Below are positions 37,770-51,612 of a DNA stretch of 64,000 bases, piece by piece. Source of the stretch: Epiperipatus broadwayi (lineage: Eukaryota; Onychophora; Udeonychophora; Euonychophora; Peripatidae). The DNA is taken from the NCBI GenBank assembly GCA_028023455.1, contig JAQFVV010006222.1, forward strand, positions 351,001-415,000, given 5' to 3'. The notes under the pieces are model-generated. The model did no database searches. It was not told the origin of the DNA and saw nothing but the letters and a program-made list of their open reading frames with translations. Both the position numbers and the translations under genes were made by a program. Each line of letters begins with the position of its first letter. The first letter of the stretch is position 1.

Positions 37770-40700
37770 AATCTTTAATTGAATTTAAAGTTTATTTCTG
37801 GAATGAAAATGCTAAGATAATCTTTAACCGACTAAACAATTAATAATTATCATTAATGTTTTATCCAAAGATGTTATTAAAATGTGTATATGAGGAAAAT
37901 TTAACACTTATAATTCACATTATAACAATTTAATCAAACTAACAATAAATAATTTATTTATTTGTTTGAGTCAAACCTGGTTAGTGAAAAAACTCTCATG
38001 AAAATGACAAAAATAACTAAAAACCTTACTACACTTTATTATTAAATCATGATTACGATGCATGGCTCTTGACCTCATTTGAATGATAGAATTTTATTTT
38101 ATAATTCTTGAATAACTATATTTATTTCTATAATTCAAAACCTTTGAATGTATGTTAATTTCTCTACATGTAAACAATCAATAGAATAAATATTATGTTT
38201 AATAACACTTCATCACAATCATCATATACAATAATTTGTCATTGCTTACCTCTCTTCCAAAATAACTGACTTTACAAATTTATTTTCAAATTTTAATTAA
38301 ACCATAAAACTAAATAGAGAGATGACATTATTAAGATGCAAAAACATTTTAAAGATTAAATCATATATGGCAATAGGTGAGGAGATAAATAATTTCCAGG
38401 ATGAGCAGTATAAAATTAGAACAAATAACATTTTTATCAATACAGAAATGAGAGAGGGGGTGGGTAATAGTTAAAAAGCATATATATAACATTTTTACAT
38501 AAAATATTTATTTTTCGTTACAGTCCCTAAATTTTGATGATTTCCCCCAAGACAAACAATTTCATTCCTGTGAATGCACTAACATTTATTATAAGATATT
38601 CATCATTAGAAGAAAAAAAGGCATAAAAATATCACAATTTATTTTAAATTAAGACAGCAGTGTACATTTAAAGTTAAATGTAATTTAAATTCAAAATCAT
38701 ATTTAAATATTTTTCTTTTTTAGTTTTTCGAGACTGAGAAGATTATTTGACTTAATCAAATATTTCATTTAGATGACTTTCCTACAAAATAAAAGACTAT
38801 ATTTAATAAAAATTAAATGATATATTCCACAATATAATAATGACCTTAACTGTCAAATATGAAATGAAGGTTAATTAGATATCGAAGTTAAAAAAAGAAT
38901 TAATATACTTTTAAAAAATACCTTTTAATTTTCTTTTCAAAATTTTAAAATTGTGTGTTTTAAATTAAATGTTAATAATGATATTAATATTTATTCTTTA
39001 TAGTAATTCAGTTATACATAATGTGAAAATTATAGAACTAAAAAAATAGAAAAGTTGTAATAAAATAAAGACGTGAAATTTAATTTAAACACACGTTTTA
39101 GGTTATTTAATAAATATAAATAAGGAATGCTTAATAAACTTAACAAGTTACGAATTTACTAGAATATTAGACAATCATTTAGAAGGTACTAACAATATAA
39201 TGCTATATAAAAATACGTCGAATGAAATAAGATTAACGTACTTATTTTTGTGATATATTGTTATCATTTAGTATGTCTAAAATAAATTGATTTGATTTTA
39301 AAATTACATAGTTAACCGTCAATCATTTCATTAAATTATGTAGAAAAAAATAATAAGTGAATAGAGATCAAATAAATAACATGCTGTGTCTATTTTGAAT
39401 AAAGTCCAACTACCACTCATCCTGAGAGTTATTATTTTAATTCTATTATGCTGAGCTAGTATAGAGAATTGCTATACAGATAGTCTATTTCTACTTGCTT
39501 TATATGTCCTCTCACATTGCATAATTCTTTACTCATTTTATAAGAATTGGTACTTAACGTTGATCATCAATATCAGCACTCATAAGTATGACTTGGGGGG
39601 TCCAATCATGAACTTAGGTTCAGTACGATATTAAGTACATGTAAATTGACTGTGAAATATACCTAAATAACATTAGTTCAGTCATACTCCTTAAAGAAAA
39701 TTAAGAAATAATATGAAATCTTATTCTAATATTAAACTGCAAATTAATCCATACATTTATATAAATAGACTTGCATCATCATTTAGTATATGAGGGTCAT
39801 ATAATTAACCTGATCTCTGATATTAATTAACCCATAAAAAAGGGTAACTGGTACAATAAGAATTGGTGCACAATATGGTTGGCCTCAAATAACTTTGAAA
39901 GTGTGACATAGCAAGAAATCATGCACATTGTGTTTGGACACTAATAACTTTGAAAAGTGCAGCCAAGTAATTTGTGAACACATAATAGAGTATTTTATTT
40001 TGATGATATATATATATTGTTTATGTAGTTGATATATATTAAGGTTTTTAAAAATTGACATTGAAATTATAAGCTAAATAAATACATAAATAAAAAAATT
40101 ATGGGGGGGGGGTATATATAATGATTCAAATAAATATAAGGCAAATCAAAAACAAGGCAATCATGACAGATGATAGTTTAACTAATTGTGTGGTTTAGAT
40201 GAGGGTCCGGTATATTATATAAACAAATAATAAGCAAAAGTAATAGTTAGAGACAAAATATAGATTAAGTATAGAAAAATAATTTTTTTTTTGGTTTTGC
40301 AGTAGCAAACTCAAAAGCAAGATAAAAGTAAATAGCTGAATGAGAACTAGGGATGAATCAAGAAAGATGGAGCAAAGCATTGAACAGAAGAAACCAGAAA
40401 ATGAGCAGCCAGAATTGCAAAAAAAAACTTGCATGATGGAACTGATTATGCAGAAGCTGCCAGAAATACAGAGAAGCATAGATTCTAAGCTCAAAGACAT
40501 GGATAAAAAATTTCAAGAGATGAACTTAGAAACATAAAGGAGATGTGACTTAAGGTTTACAGGAGGTGCAAAATAACACAGACCAAATGTCGTAGGGTGA
40601 TAAGGAATTGCAAGCAGAAAGAGTGGAGGGAGAATAACTGGCAGGAGAGTGGATACAAAAAGAATGAGAATAATGTAGTCAAAATTTGTCAGAGAATAAA

Positions 40701-42240
40701 AGAATTAGAACACAATATTACAAAATATAGGCTGTTTTTTTTTTCAAATAAGTTGTGAATCATTACTATCAAATTTTATATTTAAATTAAAAACACTGCT
40801 TGTTTGTTGACTGATTGGTTTATTCATTTGTTAAATATTGAAATCAAGATTTAATATTGTACAGTCACCCTTCTAAATATATAAAATTTAGTTAACATCA
40901 AAAATAATGACCAAGTTTTATACTTATTTAAAAAATAAAGACCATTTAAATTGTGTGTACATGCTTGATTTTAAAACTTCACAATATTTGCTTTCAATAA
41001 TTCTAATTGATTTTTAAATATACTTTTATTTTTCCAGGTCTATGCAGAAATTACTTTACAAGTGACAATTTAATAATAATTTAGTTTAACATTTATAAAT
41101 TTAAACTCTGAATAACACAATTACACCTATTCTAAAATTTATTTTTGCTTTCAAAAAAAAAAATGTTTTAAACTTCACTAATATTTCATTCATTTTTTTT
41201 TCTCTTTTCATTATGCATTTCTACACAGAAATTAGTAAATATATACTGAGATGATGTAATAATATACTATAATTAATCATATTGAAATGAAATAGAAAAA
41301 ACAAACAAACAAGTGACCAAAAACCAATTGTGCAGATAGAAAAAGGCCAGCAGAAAGTAAAGCAAAGGTTTGAACAAATTAAATATTCATGAAAAAATTA
41401 CAAAAGTTGATCCAATGACAGAAAGAATAAAGTTACCTGAACCTAATTCATTTCAAAATTTAAGATTTAATCAAAAAAAAAAAAAACTAATTATAAAATG
41501 GATACTTTAATAGACCATCAGTAGGATAGTTTTAAAATACAAACTATATAGAATCATATAAAAATATTAAATTATGAATTAAAATATATTAACCATTAAG
41601 AGTGCTTTTAACATAAAAAAAATGTAGACAATAATATAGCAAAGCACAAAAATATATATTGTGATAAAATGTATATTATCTATGAAAAACATTAAGGGAT
41701 TAAGAGAAAAAGCATAACAAAAATTAACATTTTTAAATCTTCAAGCAAATGACATATTTTAACTGAAACAGAAATCAATCAAGAAATACAAATAATGCAA
41801 AACACAACTTAACTATGCTTATAAATACAAAATCTTATGTCAATAAAAATATAAATAAAATTAAATACATGCAAAAAAAAAAAACCAGCAGCAAAAAGAA
41901 AACCTAAATGATGATTATTCAACATCACATAAAAATAGAAAGGCATCCTTTTCTGATATGTTCTAGTGCAGATATAAAATGAAGAATTTTGTATACAGAA
42001 TTAAAAATAATAATAAAACAATAATAATCATGAAATATAGCTAAAATTGTAATTTACAGATGATCTTCCGGTATAGAAATTCTGTAGTAATTTGATGTTT
42101 ATTTTGTCATTTTGGCAAAATATGGAAAAAACTTTGCATTCTTTGAACTTTATTGACTTTAGGTGTCATCAATTGAAGTTAGTGACATCATTCTTCCAAC
42201 TCCAAAATCTATGATGACAAAAAATGAAAAAAAAATCAAT
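37770..42240. other. AT-rich non-coding DNA with a decayed gag-like coiled-coil patch
   Basis: Apart from the 40.3 kb coiled-coil segment listed separately, only homopolymers, a G run near 40,105 and A runs were noted. Confidence 0.5.
40340..40740 (+). pseudogene. Coiled-coil, possibly gag N-terminal remnant
   Basis: A 65-residue frame (RKMEQSIEQKKPENEQPELQ then MELIMQKLPEIQRSIDSKLK) is charged and helical, and coding-like helical text continues in shifted frames (LQEVQNNTDQMS, GDKELQAERVEGE). The base composition is more purine-rich than the surroundings. Gag proteins of some LTR elements begin with such helices, but no capsid or zinc-knuckle motif supports this, so the class is uncertain. 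Confidence 0.35.
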
Positions 42241-42241
42241 G

Positions 42242-42379
42242 AACTTTAATGACTAGTCAAGCATTGTTAGCCGAGAGGTCATCACACCCTCCTTGCAAGC
42301 AAGTAGTTGGTTGCAGATGGGTGTGGGTTCGCATCCCAGACGATGCTATGACATATGAAAAAAAAAACTTTAATGACTA
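42242..42379 (+). mobile_element. tRNA-derived SINE family 2, copy 4, with target-site duplication
   Basis: Perfect 14-bp direct repeat AACTTTAATGACTA at 42,242-42,255 and 42,366-42,379 brackets the SINE, proving LINE-type insertion. The full head GTCAAGCATTGTTAGCCGAG starts at the first base after the left repeat, which defines the true 5' end of the family. B box GGTTCGCATCC; 3' end GATGCTATGACATATG plus an A tail. An intact TSD implies a fairly recent insertion. Confidence 0.93.
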
Positions 42380-45300
42380 CCTTCTGCTAGATCAGCACTG
42401 ATCTCCATAGTGGACAAATACCACTCTGATTTTGCTATTCAAGACAATGAAGTAAAATTTCAAATACCATATGATTTTGAAATCATATCAATCAAGATTA
42501 TATGAATTCCTTATAAATCAGAAGCATATACAGTCATTTAAAACTGAATCACAAAATATATAACACTTGATTTAAAATCAGGAATACGTTTTACTCTATA
42601 GGATGATTAATTTGGATTAAAATCCTTGGGAGCTTAATTTTTAAATTTTTTGTCTTGAATATCAAAATTAAAAAAAAGGTAATGATTAAAAAAACAATGA
42701 GGTAAAAACAATTTGCAGCAGTTTGGTTGCAATGCCACTTTTTGATTTTTGTTTTGTTTGGAATTAGAAGAGATATTATATTGTATTTAAACTTCTAACT
42801 CTAGTATACTGGCTTTACCTAAAAGCTTTTTGCTCACTATTTAATTAAATAGGTTATTACCAAAAAAAAAAAATTCGTTGTAAATAAACATTTTGTAAAC
42901 AGAACAAGAGAATATAAAATTATAATGTAATTAACAGTGAATATAGATAATCATACCAACTAAATCAATAATAATTTTTAAATTTAAAAAATAAATTGAA
43001 ACATATATAAATAAATTGATATTTAAAGTAAGATGAAAATTGAAACATATATAAATAAGTTGATAGGACTGATAAGATGCATATATGCAGTATATCAAAT
43101 TTTTTTAAAAAAAAATCAATAGTAATACATTTCAAAATTAAACTGATATTGCATTAAAATATGTCTCATCTTAAATATACTAGTAAGAAATTTGATATTG
43201 TCATTACAAACAACTGTCATTCCTACTAATTTTTAAAAGTGATTAAATCTCGGAAATTGCAAAATAGGAATTTCGTCCGTGTAATGTTGTTGACGTGCGC
43301 GTTCTCTTAAACAATCACTATGAATATGAGTAAATTTGTATTTGGGTTCACTAAAAATAAATATTCTATAATGTGGTTATTGTTTTGATATGATAAAAAA
43401 GAAAACTATTTTCTGCTTTAGCAGAATAAAACGAATGTGATATTTCTTAAGTAATACAAAGATTTAAAAACAGAAAATATTAAAACAATTAGTGGCTCAG
43501 AATTTATCATAATCAATTTAGAATTTTTTATGTTACTATAATGATATCATGATTAACTAATATTTTGACAGTTTATAGTAGCATATGATTATTTTCCAGA
43601 AAAGTTTATAAAAAATTCTAATATCAGAAATTACCAAACAGAACCACCTTAATCTCCAGTCCACCATTCTATTATTGTCCTAAACCACACAAGGCATATT
43701 TCTTATAATTAATTAGATTTAGACAGAAATAAACTGAATGATACATATAATATTGCTCTTTGCAATGTTAAAAAATAAAGACTGAAGATCCTGATGGAGT
43801 ATCTGCTTAGCTGCATAGTAAAAGTACAATCCACCAAAGTCAAAAAAACAAAAAGGCAAAGGGGGAAATTTTACTTGTGCAACTTTATATTTGCAAATAT
43901 TCTAGGAACAATGACAACAGACTTGTATATTTTATAGTAATAAGAGCTTAAGAAAGTTTTGCCTCTATGTTTTTTATGAATTAAAGCAAGGAATTTATCT
44001 TTTCTAGTCTTTAAATTATAATATTTTACTTGGGTAAAAACACAAGCTACTAATTTGCTGGCTAATTTTAAAGTCAAACTCTTGCCATTTTAAAAGCATA
44101 AGCCTAATGCACTTATCTTCTTTTATGTAAACAAGGTTTGTCTCCATAATAAAATTTCTAATACCCTTAATATTAAAAGACCAGAAATTTATTTTATTAG
44201 TTTTAGGTATATATTTCAAAAAATTAGACAGCTTTTCCATGACTCTCTTTCTCTGAGCCATTTTCATATTTAAATTCAAAATCAATGACTATTTTCATTT
44301 CACCATCATTCACCACCTACAAATCTAAATCCGTAATTCAAAATTTTATCACCTGCTTCAGGAAATTGAACATTCAAAATATTGACCCAGTTTTTAACAC
44401 TAGCAAGATTAGGGTTCATGTGGTTCTGATTTTCAGCCAAAAGTTAAACCTCTCAGAATATTTTTTTTTAACATGGTATCAATGTGGTTGCACTTTATGT
44501 AGATAATTTCTGAGGCTGTATACTTCAGAGCCATACAGTTTTTCCTTTTTTTATCAGCCTTCAATGCAATGGAAAGACTTTTTATAATAAGACCTTAATA
44601 AAACATCTTTAAGCTTCCCAATACTACTCACTTACTGGGTAAACTTTAAATTGAAGATAATTTTTAAGAAAAATATGATGTTCTTGTTTTTTTCATGATA
44701 TATATGCAGATTTTCAGCATAGCATGATAAAATCAATTTTGTTTTATAAAAACATCCTAACAAGAAAATATGTAATTATATAACAAATTTTTTACCATTT
44801 TCTACAATAACTGTAATGGTTCAAAAATGTTAAAACATTTTTAATAACAGAATATGTTTGAATTTGTAAAAAATAAAATAAAAATATTTAAAGCTGAGTG
44901 TTTTCTATACTGAATAGTAACATAATCATAGCATTATGTGAATAAAGAAAGTTGAGATCTAGATTTAAAGTTAAATATTAAATAGTAGATTATCATAAAA
45001 TTGAATTTTTATGAGTAGATTCACATACTAATGGTGAAAGTGGTTCTTACAAGTGCTATTTTTTTACAAAGAGGTGTGATGAACTTTAGGTATTGACCAT
45101 GCCATTAGAGAATAATCAATTGATCTTCTTATAGGATACATGTTTCTGTTAATCAAATCTGATTATATTAACTGCAGAGAATATCAATTAAGATAACATC
45201 AATTATAGTAACTCAACTTAGTCATAATAATCACTTCAATGTCTTATTAAAGTTTAAAAATACATTTTAGTAATAATTTAATTAAATCCTCCTTTGTATC

Positions 45301-45590
45301 CACTTAATGGTAATTAATAAGGCAGAACCTATAATCCAATTCATTTTTAAAATATTTTATTTTCAAATGAATATTTTACATACATAAAAATTAATTAAAT
45401 GTCATATAAACATGTAATCAATTTATATTATTTATTTACATTCTCTACAGAAATTTAAAGAAACTTACAATCTTACATAGGACAATGTTTGATAAAAATA
45501 CACACTCAAACTTTAACAAACTTGGACTGTAAGATTATTTAAAAATTGAGCTGCTATGTTTGGTATAATCATAACTGCTCTTTCTTGCTA
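42380..45590. other. AT-rich non-coding DNA
   Basis: A ~35-bp direct duplication (ATTGAAACATATATAAATAA) occurs near 42,997 and 43,038. The minus-strand frame 44,016-44,285 (89 residues, Lys-rich) has no recognisable motif. Confidence 0.5.
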
Positions 45591-45594
45591 TTAA

Positions 45595-46080
45595 TGAAGT
45601 CAATTTGATTGACAAAAATATGTCCTGAAAGAGGTTGTTTCCTCATCAAACATTGTTGCATATAAGAACTAAGTGTCTAAAAATTTCTATAGAGGATGAA
45701 AATAATTAACATAGACTATACATTTATGTAGTATTTAATTAATTAATATTTACATATTTAAAAAGTTTCTTTGAAGGCAAATTATTTAAAAATGAGGTGG
45801 ATTATAGACTATGCTTTGTCAATTAACTTTAAGCCAATATAAAAGAAATTATAGTTAAATTACTGCTAAAAGTCACAGTCAAACATTAATATCAAATTGA
45901 ATTTTCCAAAAGTTGAAAAAGTCAGGTTTGATTGACAGAAACACATGTTCTGGAAGATGTTTAGTTGATATTTTCATTAAAAGATGTTGTATATAAGTTG
46001 AAAGTTCTTATACATTTCTATAGAGAATATGCATAAATAATAATAGATTATATATTTGTGTGCTACTTAATTAATTAAAT
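45595..46080 (+). repeat. Diverged direct duplication, ~325-333 bp offset
   Basis: Block 45,599-45,746 (TTTGATTGACAAAAATATGT ... TTTCTATAGAGGATG ... TTAATTAATTAA) recurs at 45,921-46,080 with many substitutions and small indels. An old two-copy tandem repeat of unknown class. Confidence 0.6.
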
Positions 46081-46197
46081 AATGTGGGTCAAGAGGTTAG
46101 CGCAACTGCCTTGCACTTGCAGGTAGTTGCCCGGGTTGTGGGTTCGTGTCCCGGCCGATGCTATGACACTTAAAAAAATAATAATAATAATGTGGGT
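46078..46197 (+). mobile_element. tRNA-derived SINE family 2, copy 5 (5' truncated), with target-site duplication
   Basis: A 12-bp direct repeat AATAATGTGGGT (46,078-46,089 and 46,186-46,197) flanks the copy. The SINE starts at CAAGAGGTTAGCGC, lacking the first ~15 bases of the head, as expected from incomplete reverse transcription. B box GGTTCGTGTCC; 3' end CCGATGCTATGACACTT with an (AAT)n tail. Confidence 0.88.
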
Positions 46198-46199
46198 AT

Positions 46200-48560
46200 A
46201 AATGCCTTTTGCAAGGGGACGATGTTCTTTATGAATTAATGCATAACATCAATTTAGGGTAAAACAAATATATCCATATTTCATATTCATGCCCATAGCT
46301 CTGTGTATGATTGTATAAAAGATATGGACTATTACAGTTTACAAATTTCATTGAAAAGAGGCATCAGATTTGTCTGATGATGACGAGTTTGAATCCGGAC
46401 TAAATAAATTATTTTTGGGATTTTAATTCTTGTAAGTATATATGTGTGTATGCTTTATGGTGCATGTTTTATTTATTTCTTTTTTTTTTATTTAGCCGAG
46501 TGTACTTTTGGTAGAGCACCATAATCATAGCTCTCATGTTTGTGTTGCTGTTTTATTTATAATCCATCTTGATTATTCATACTATGTAAATCAGTTAATT
46601 TAAATATTCTATCTGTTTGATACTTGAATACTGTTTTTCATTTATCATGTTATTGAGGTTGTCTATTAACCACGCTTCTTTTACTTTGCTTTTTCGGTGA
46701 TGAGGTTTTCTGCATACCAACGATGGATAATAACTACGGCCTGTTCTATTTCTGTTCCTGATTACGGAATTATCTTCCGGGTTATTTTTAGAACTCTTAT
46801 AGAAATATTGTGCTGTGCTACTCTGGTTGCGATGTCGATCCTTGATTTGCCGTGAGTATATGTTAAAGTAAAAAAATAAAACGCATTTTGTAAAGCATAC
46901 GCCCACGCGTACGCAAAAGAACACTGTATAACGGAAGGAAAATTAATATTTCAAATTTTAATTACATTTTTCTTTTAGGTGTCTAGATGTAGCCAACACA
47001 TCTAATCAATAGATGCCGAGTAAACAAGAATGAAAAATCCTCCAAACTTTCATTAACAAGCAATTAGTAATTCTTATAAGCAACATTTTCTTTTTACTCT
47101 TTCTTTATGAGAGTTAAAGAGGTTTGTCTAGCAATAAAATATTGAAAGGCTATTTGTCATAATTTTTGTTTATAAACAAATGATTGGTAATACGTTTATA
47201 TACAAGAATGTGAATATTAGATATGTAGATGTATTTATTTACCTGTGTATCAACGAACGTTATTTTCTTAAACAACTATACACAATATTTTTATGAAAAT
47301 TTGTCAGAAATGTATTTTTTAAGCTATAAAAATAGAGCATTTTTCTTCCGAAAGATTATTAAAAAAAATAAAAACAGTACATTTTAACGTTTTCCAATTT
47401 TTTTTACCAATTTAATTGAAAAACAAAGGGAAAAAATATTCGGAAACCATGTGTTAGAGAACATTTAGTTTCACAAATGTGTTGTTTAACAAAAAGATTG
47501 CTATTAAGTCGTTTTTATTGTTCCCTCAGTGCTATTTGTTCAGAGAATATTTTGAAAACACAGAACTTACTTTACTACTTACAAGATGTACTGATTTATA
47601 TTCATATATATAAACTTTTTTAAAAAAATAAGTTTATTAATTTAATAAACATTTATAAAATCAATACTACTATAAATTGATTTATAAATAATTTAGTATT
47701 TAAATAATAAAATAAATTATCCAATATTAGATACATCGATCCTTAAGTATTTAAACGAATTAATTATAACTGATAATATTTTTAACATCAGTAATACTTT
47801 TGTTTATAAACGATATTTATTTTACATTATAATTCTGCTTGTTAACAATAATACATATTTAATGTTTAAAAATTTTCTATTTGATCCTTATATTAAGCAT
47901 ACTTTGTTTATTAAAACTTTTTTCTAATAAGTATAGCTCTTTTTAATTTTATGCTTTTCTGTAAGTTAAAACAAAAGTTGCAAGTATAAATTATTGTTGT
48001 TAATGTTCATAAAAGACTTTACAGTCTTAATTACATATTTTTGACAGCATAAAGTATGTTTGACTAACGTTTATGGTATGCATTAAATAGATACATCAGT
48101 ATGATTAGATAATAAGCAAAAGACAATTTACATGTATAAAATCAACCATATTCTTGCAGCCTTTCTATCTCTTGCTCTAATTTCCAAATACTCACAGCTA
48201 TTTTTCAATTTAAAATCGTTAATCAACTTTTTTTACTTCTATTAAGTTTCATCTTGGAATTTATTGGTCTTTCAATACCTATTCCACATTATTCTGCTTC
48301 TAAATGCATGCCTAATTCCATTATCTTCTTTATATATATATGTATTCTTCCTATTCTATTTTCAATCCACATTTTATTTATTTATTTTAAAATGAATACA
48401 AATTTGCTTTGCCAAGTAAAGATTAATATTTCCCTGTATGTAAAGGTCTTTGAATCTGATTAGATTACATTTTAAAAATCAAATACCAAAAACAACCATT
48501 ACAAGAACAGGAAATAATGTATACAAATAATTATTTTATAAGTACTGTAAACTTGAATAA
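46200..48560. other. AT-rich non-coding DNA
   Basis: A hairpin ATCAGATTTGTCTGAT lies at about 46,366. The minus-strand frame 46,595-46,924 (109 residues, basic Arg/Lys/Asn-rich centre, VKEAWLIDNLNNMINEKQ near its end) is the least repetitive frame here but was not recognised. Confidence 0.45.
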
Positions 48561-48569
48561 AAAAGTTTT

Positions 48570-48682
48570 GTCAAGGTTGGTAGCCGAGAGGTCAGCGCAG
48601 CTGCTTTGCAAGCATTGTCTTGCAGACAGTTGTTGCAGATTCGCTTCCCCGCCGATGCTTTGAAATATGAAAAAGAAGGACT
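48570..48682 (+). mobile_element. tRNA-derived SINE family 2, copy 6
   Basis: GTCAAGGTTGGTAGCCGAGAG head, longer middle with GCAGACAGTTGTTGCAG, decayed B box GATTCGCTTCC, and 3' end CCGATGCTTTGAAATATG. Head complete, body more diverged than copies 3-4. Confidence 0.85.
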
Positions 48683-48689
48683 AGAGTTT

Positions 48690-50330
48690 TGACAATAGCC
48701 ATATGTGAAATTCAGTCATTCCATTACTTATTATTTACCTTAAAGCTCTATATTAAGAGTAAGTTTTATAAACACTCAACTGTGTATATATTTACAAATT
48801 TTGTTTTTTTTCTCCGAACAATTATATGTATATAAAAATGTCACTTGATACAATATTAACAATATGGAATTACAATATGTAGTAAATTTTCTGTACTCTT
48901 TTGTCAAATATGCTTTGCAAATAAAAAATAACTTGAATGAACATTCATTCTGGTTAATGATTTATTTTTTCCACTAACAATTCAATCATAATCTTGTATA
49001 ATTTTCAAGATTTTAAAAATATTTTTACATTATTAGCAGCAAATAAATATGGTCATTCAAACACCAAGATAAAAAACAAGATAAAAAGATAAAAATAATA
49101 ACAACAATGATAATAAAAATGAATATAAGATGAACATTGCAATAGTTATACAAACAATTCTATACACTGTAAATATGGTTCATATATAGAACAATTTTGT
49201 GATGGTATTTTTAAGTTCTTCTACAACAAAATTTTAAAGATCTCAAATATGTTATTTAATTATAATTCTCTATTGTACCTATCCTTAATACTATCTTTCT
49301 GATGAAAACAATCAATATTCCTATTCTTTAGATTGTCTTTTATAAATGAGGTCTGCTTTACCTTTGAAAATTGTGATCAATTTTACAGGAAATATTTTTT
49401 GGGGAGAAATCTTCTTGAATCATTTTTTTAATTTCTCATGTCTAATTCAATAAAGATATGGTTTCACAGTAGTAGATTATTATATCATATTTAAAAAGTT
49501 CTTATGATTTTCCCTTTATATTTTTAGAATTGTATGGATCATCTTTAAATGAAATTTCTTAATGCCATTATATTACAATCTAACTCTAATTTCCTTACAA
49601 TAAATTACATAAAATAGCAACTCTACATACTCCTAATTTAGTTACATTAGTTGCATCATTATATTATAGTGATGAAATATATTATTGTTTGATTTGTTAA
49701 AGGCAGTGGTAACATCTTGGAGTCTATGGAGCACCTAAACATCTATGTCTATCCTTCTACTAAAAAAAAAAATTCCAAAAGATTTATAGCTACTCGGAAT
49801 TCTAGGTTACTAACATTTGAAGCTAAAAGACTTTGAATATTTTTCATCCATTAGCTAATAAAAAAAGTTATGTGTTTTATTTTAAATATTAAATATAACC
49901 AAAGAGTTTATATGTTGCATTAAGAACATATAATCAACAATTATGATTTGTACTTTAAATGAGCAACCGAAAACAAAATTCTTATTGTTGCTTATTTCAT
50001 TATGAAACCTGTATGGCATTTTTGACCATTTATTTTGAATCATTTATAAGCAGTTACAAAAAAAAAAAAGGTAAACATAAAGTTAGAACTAAATGCTTCA
50101 GATTTTCTACTTGTAGTAATAAAACTTCCTTCATAATATTAATTATGGTATTATTGTTTTATGGGCCATTTCAGATTAAGAATAAACCAATTGGGAACAC
50201 ATGATAAAAAGTTAAATACTATCAATATCTATAATTTTTTTCCAAAAAAATTGGATACATATCCATTGTACACATTAATTATTACCATCATCATAATCAC
50301 CATTAGCCTAAATTCCATTTGGTTATGGGT
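48690..50330. other. AT-rich non-coding DNA
   Basis: No motif in the frames at 49,959-50,204 or 50,161-50,343; A and T runs only. Confidence 0.5.
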
Positions 50331-50339
50331 TACAAATAG

Positions 50340-51200
50340 ATGAGTCTATTCCGAGTCATCCTACATGCCATTTTCTTGCATTCTTTCAATATTGTTATCC
50401 TATCCATTCAATGGTGTAATTTAAGGTCACATCAATGACAGCTTTAATCATTCTCTTATTGGTGACCTATTCACAACTTCAATCATGACATATTTTTTCA
50501 GTGTCCACCTCTCTCTCTCTCTGTTATTTCAATACAGCTACCTTCATCAAAACCATTCATTAGTACTGTAAACTATCCCAAAGATCATTCCATAATATTT
50601 CAGTTGAAAGAATGCCTCAATGATATCCTTACCATATTTTCTTTCATTGACTTATCTTCTACAATACTAAAAAATATGTTGACAACAGACAACCTTATTT
50701 TACCCTTTTGCCCACATAAAATCAATCCAAGTTTATTTGTGATTCTTTTTTTTTTTTGGCCTATTGTCTCCTGCATGATGAAAATAATAGCTATATTCAA
50801 TATATCATATTAAACATTGCTATCTATTATTATTAATGACAAATATCAAAAGTCCTCTCATAGTCTATAAATCAAAGGTAAAAGTTGATCCTGAAATTAT
50901 TTGGCCTTAATGAAGATAATAATTTTGATGTTATTTGACCACTTCTATCTTATCATGAAAAAAAAAGCCAGTTCCTGTAATAACTTTTATTTTGTCTTCA
51001 ACTGTATTAGGTCCAATCTCATCAGGATATAAAACCAAAGCTTTTGATCAATAATCATCATACGAATGGGATCTCTCCTCTTTGATATCACTTCAAATAT
51101 TGTTGCATACAGTCTTAATCAATATCAACTATTCCATAGGGCCAAAGTGAATAACTATAACTGAGTTTTCTTTTTTCTTGAATAATTCTATTAATATTTC
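50340..51200 (-). pseudogene. LINE reverse transcriptase remnant (minus strand)
   Basis: The clearest motif is FIDYERTFDICH (minus strand, about 50,837-50,872), matching FIDY.KAFD of non-LTR RT, preceded by FRINFYL (QxGFR region). Further upstream, DEIGPNTVEDKIKVITGTG (about 50,980-51,030) resembles the segment before the RT. The remainder to 50,340 is coding-like but not alignable by eye. Heavily decayed. Confidence 0.5.
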
Positions 51201-51596
51201 AACTGAATACAATGATCTCCTACTACAAATCATGGCATGCTTTTTAGTGCTTCACTTTTTTATCAGAGTGGTTCATATGCTATAAGCATATTTAGAAAAA
51301 ATGCTCTCCATCAAGTTACTGCAGCCAGCCAGTTTTATATTTTATCATAAGTAGTCTTAATGTAATCATTTCATAAATTTTTTCATAGTCTGAGAAACAT
51401 TTTTTTAGTATTACATCTCTATTTTCTTTTGTTAATTGTTTGCATAAAGTGTTTATTTTCACTTTTTGACCCTCTTATTTCCTTTGCATCTCTTATTTTG
51501 CACTGCTTACCTTACAAGATCACAATTTTCATATGTTTTTAAAGAAAATAATTTCACTGTTTTTATCATTAATAATGAATCATCTGACATCCCTGG

Positions 51597-51612
51597 ACTA
51601 GTTTCTAGTTTG
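51597..51612 (-). other. Partial inverted hammerhead word beside array B
   Basis: On the minus strand this reads ACTAGAAACTAGTCC, the GAAAC...GTC half of the array B core, just outside the first unit. It mirrors array A, which also has an inverted partial copy at its left edge. Confidence 0.5.

Noticed and set aside
37520-37771. 83-residue plus-strand frame ending CRRLWVRVPADAM
   Set aside because: Its C-terminal half is the tRNA-derived SINE read through; no protein family.
40195-40500. 101-residue hydrophobic minus-strand frame
   Set aside because: It is the antisense of a purine-rich coiled-coil reading on the plus strand; the hydrophobicity is a complement effect.
46360-46405. CTGATGATGACGAGTTTGAA with palindromic TCCGGA as a hammerhead
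   Set aside because: Stem II loop is too small and the base pair next to GAA is reversed (U-A instead of A-U).
23224-48682. tRNA genes at the SINE copies
   Set aside because: The tRNA-like heads are short, share one A-rich-tailed consensus with target duplications, and do not form a complete acceptor stem.
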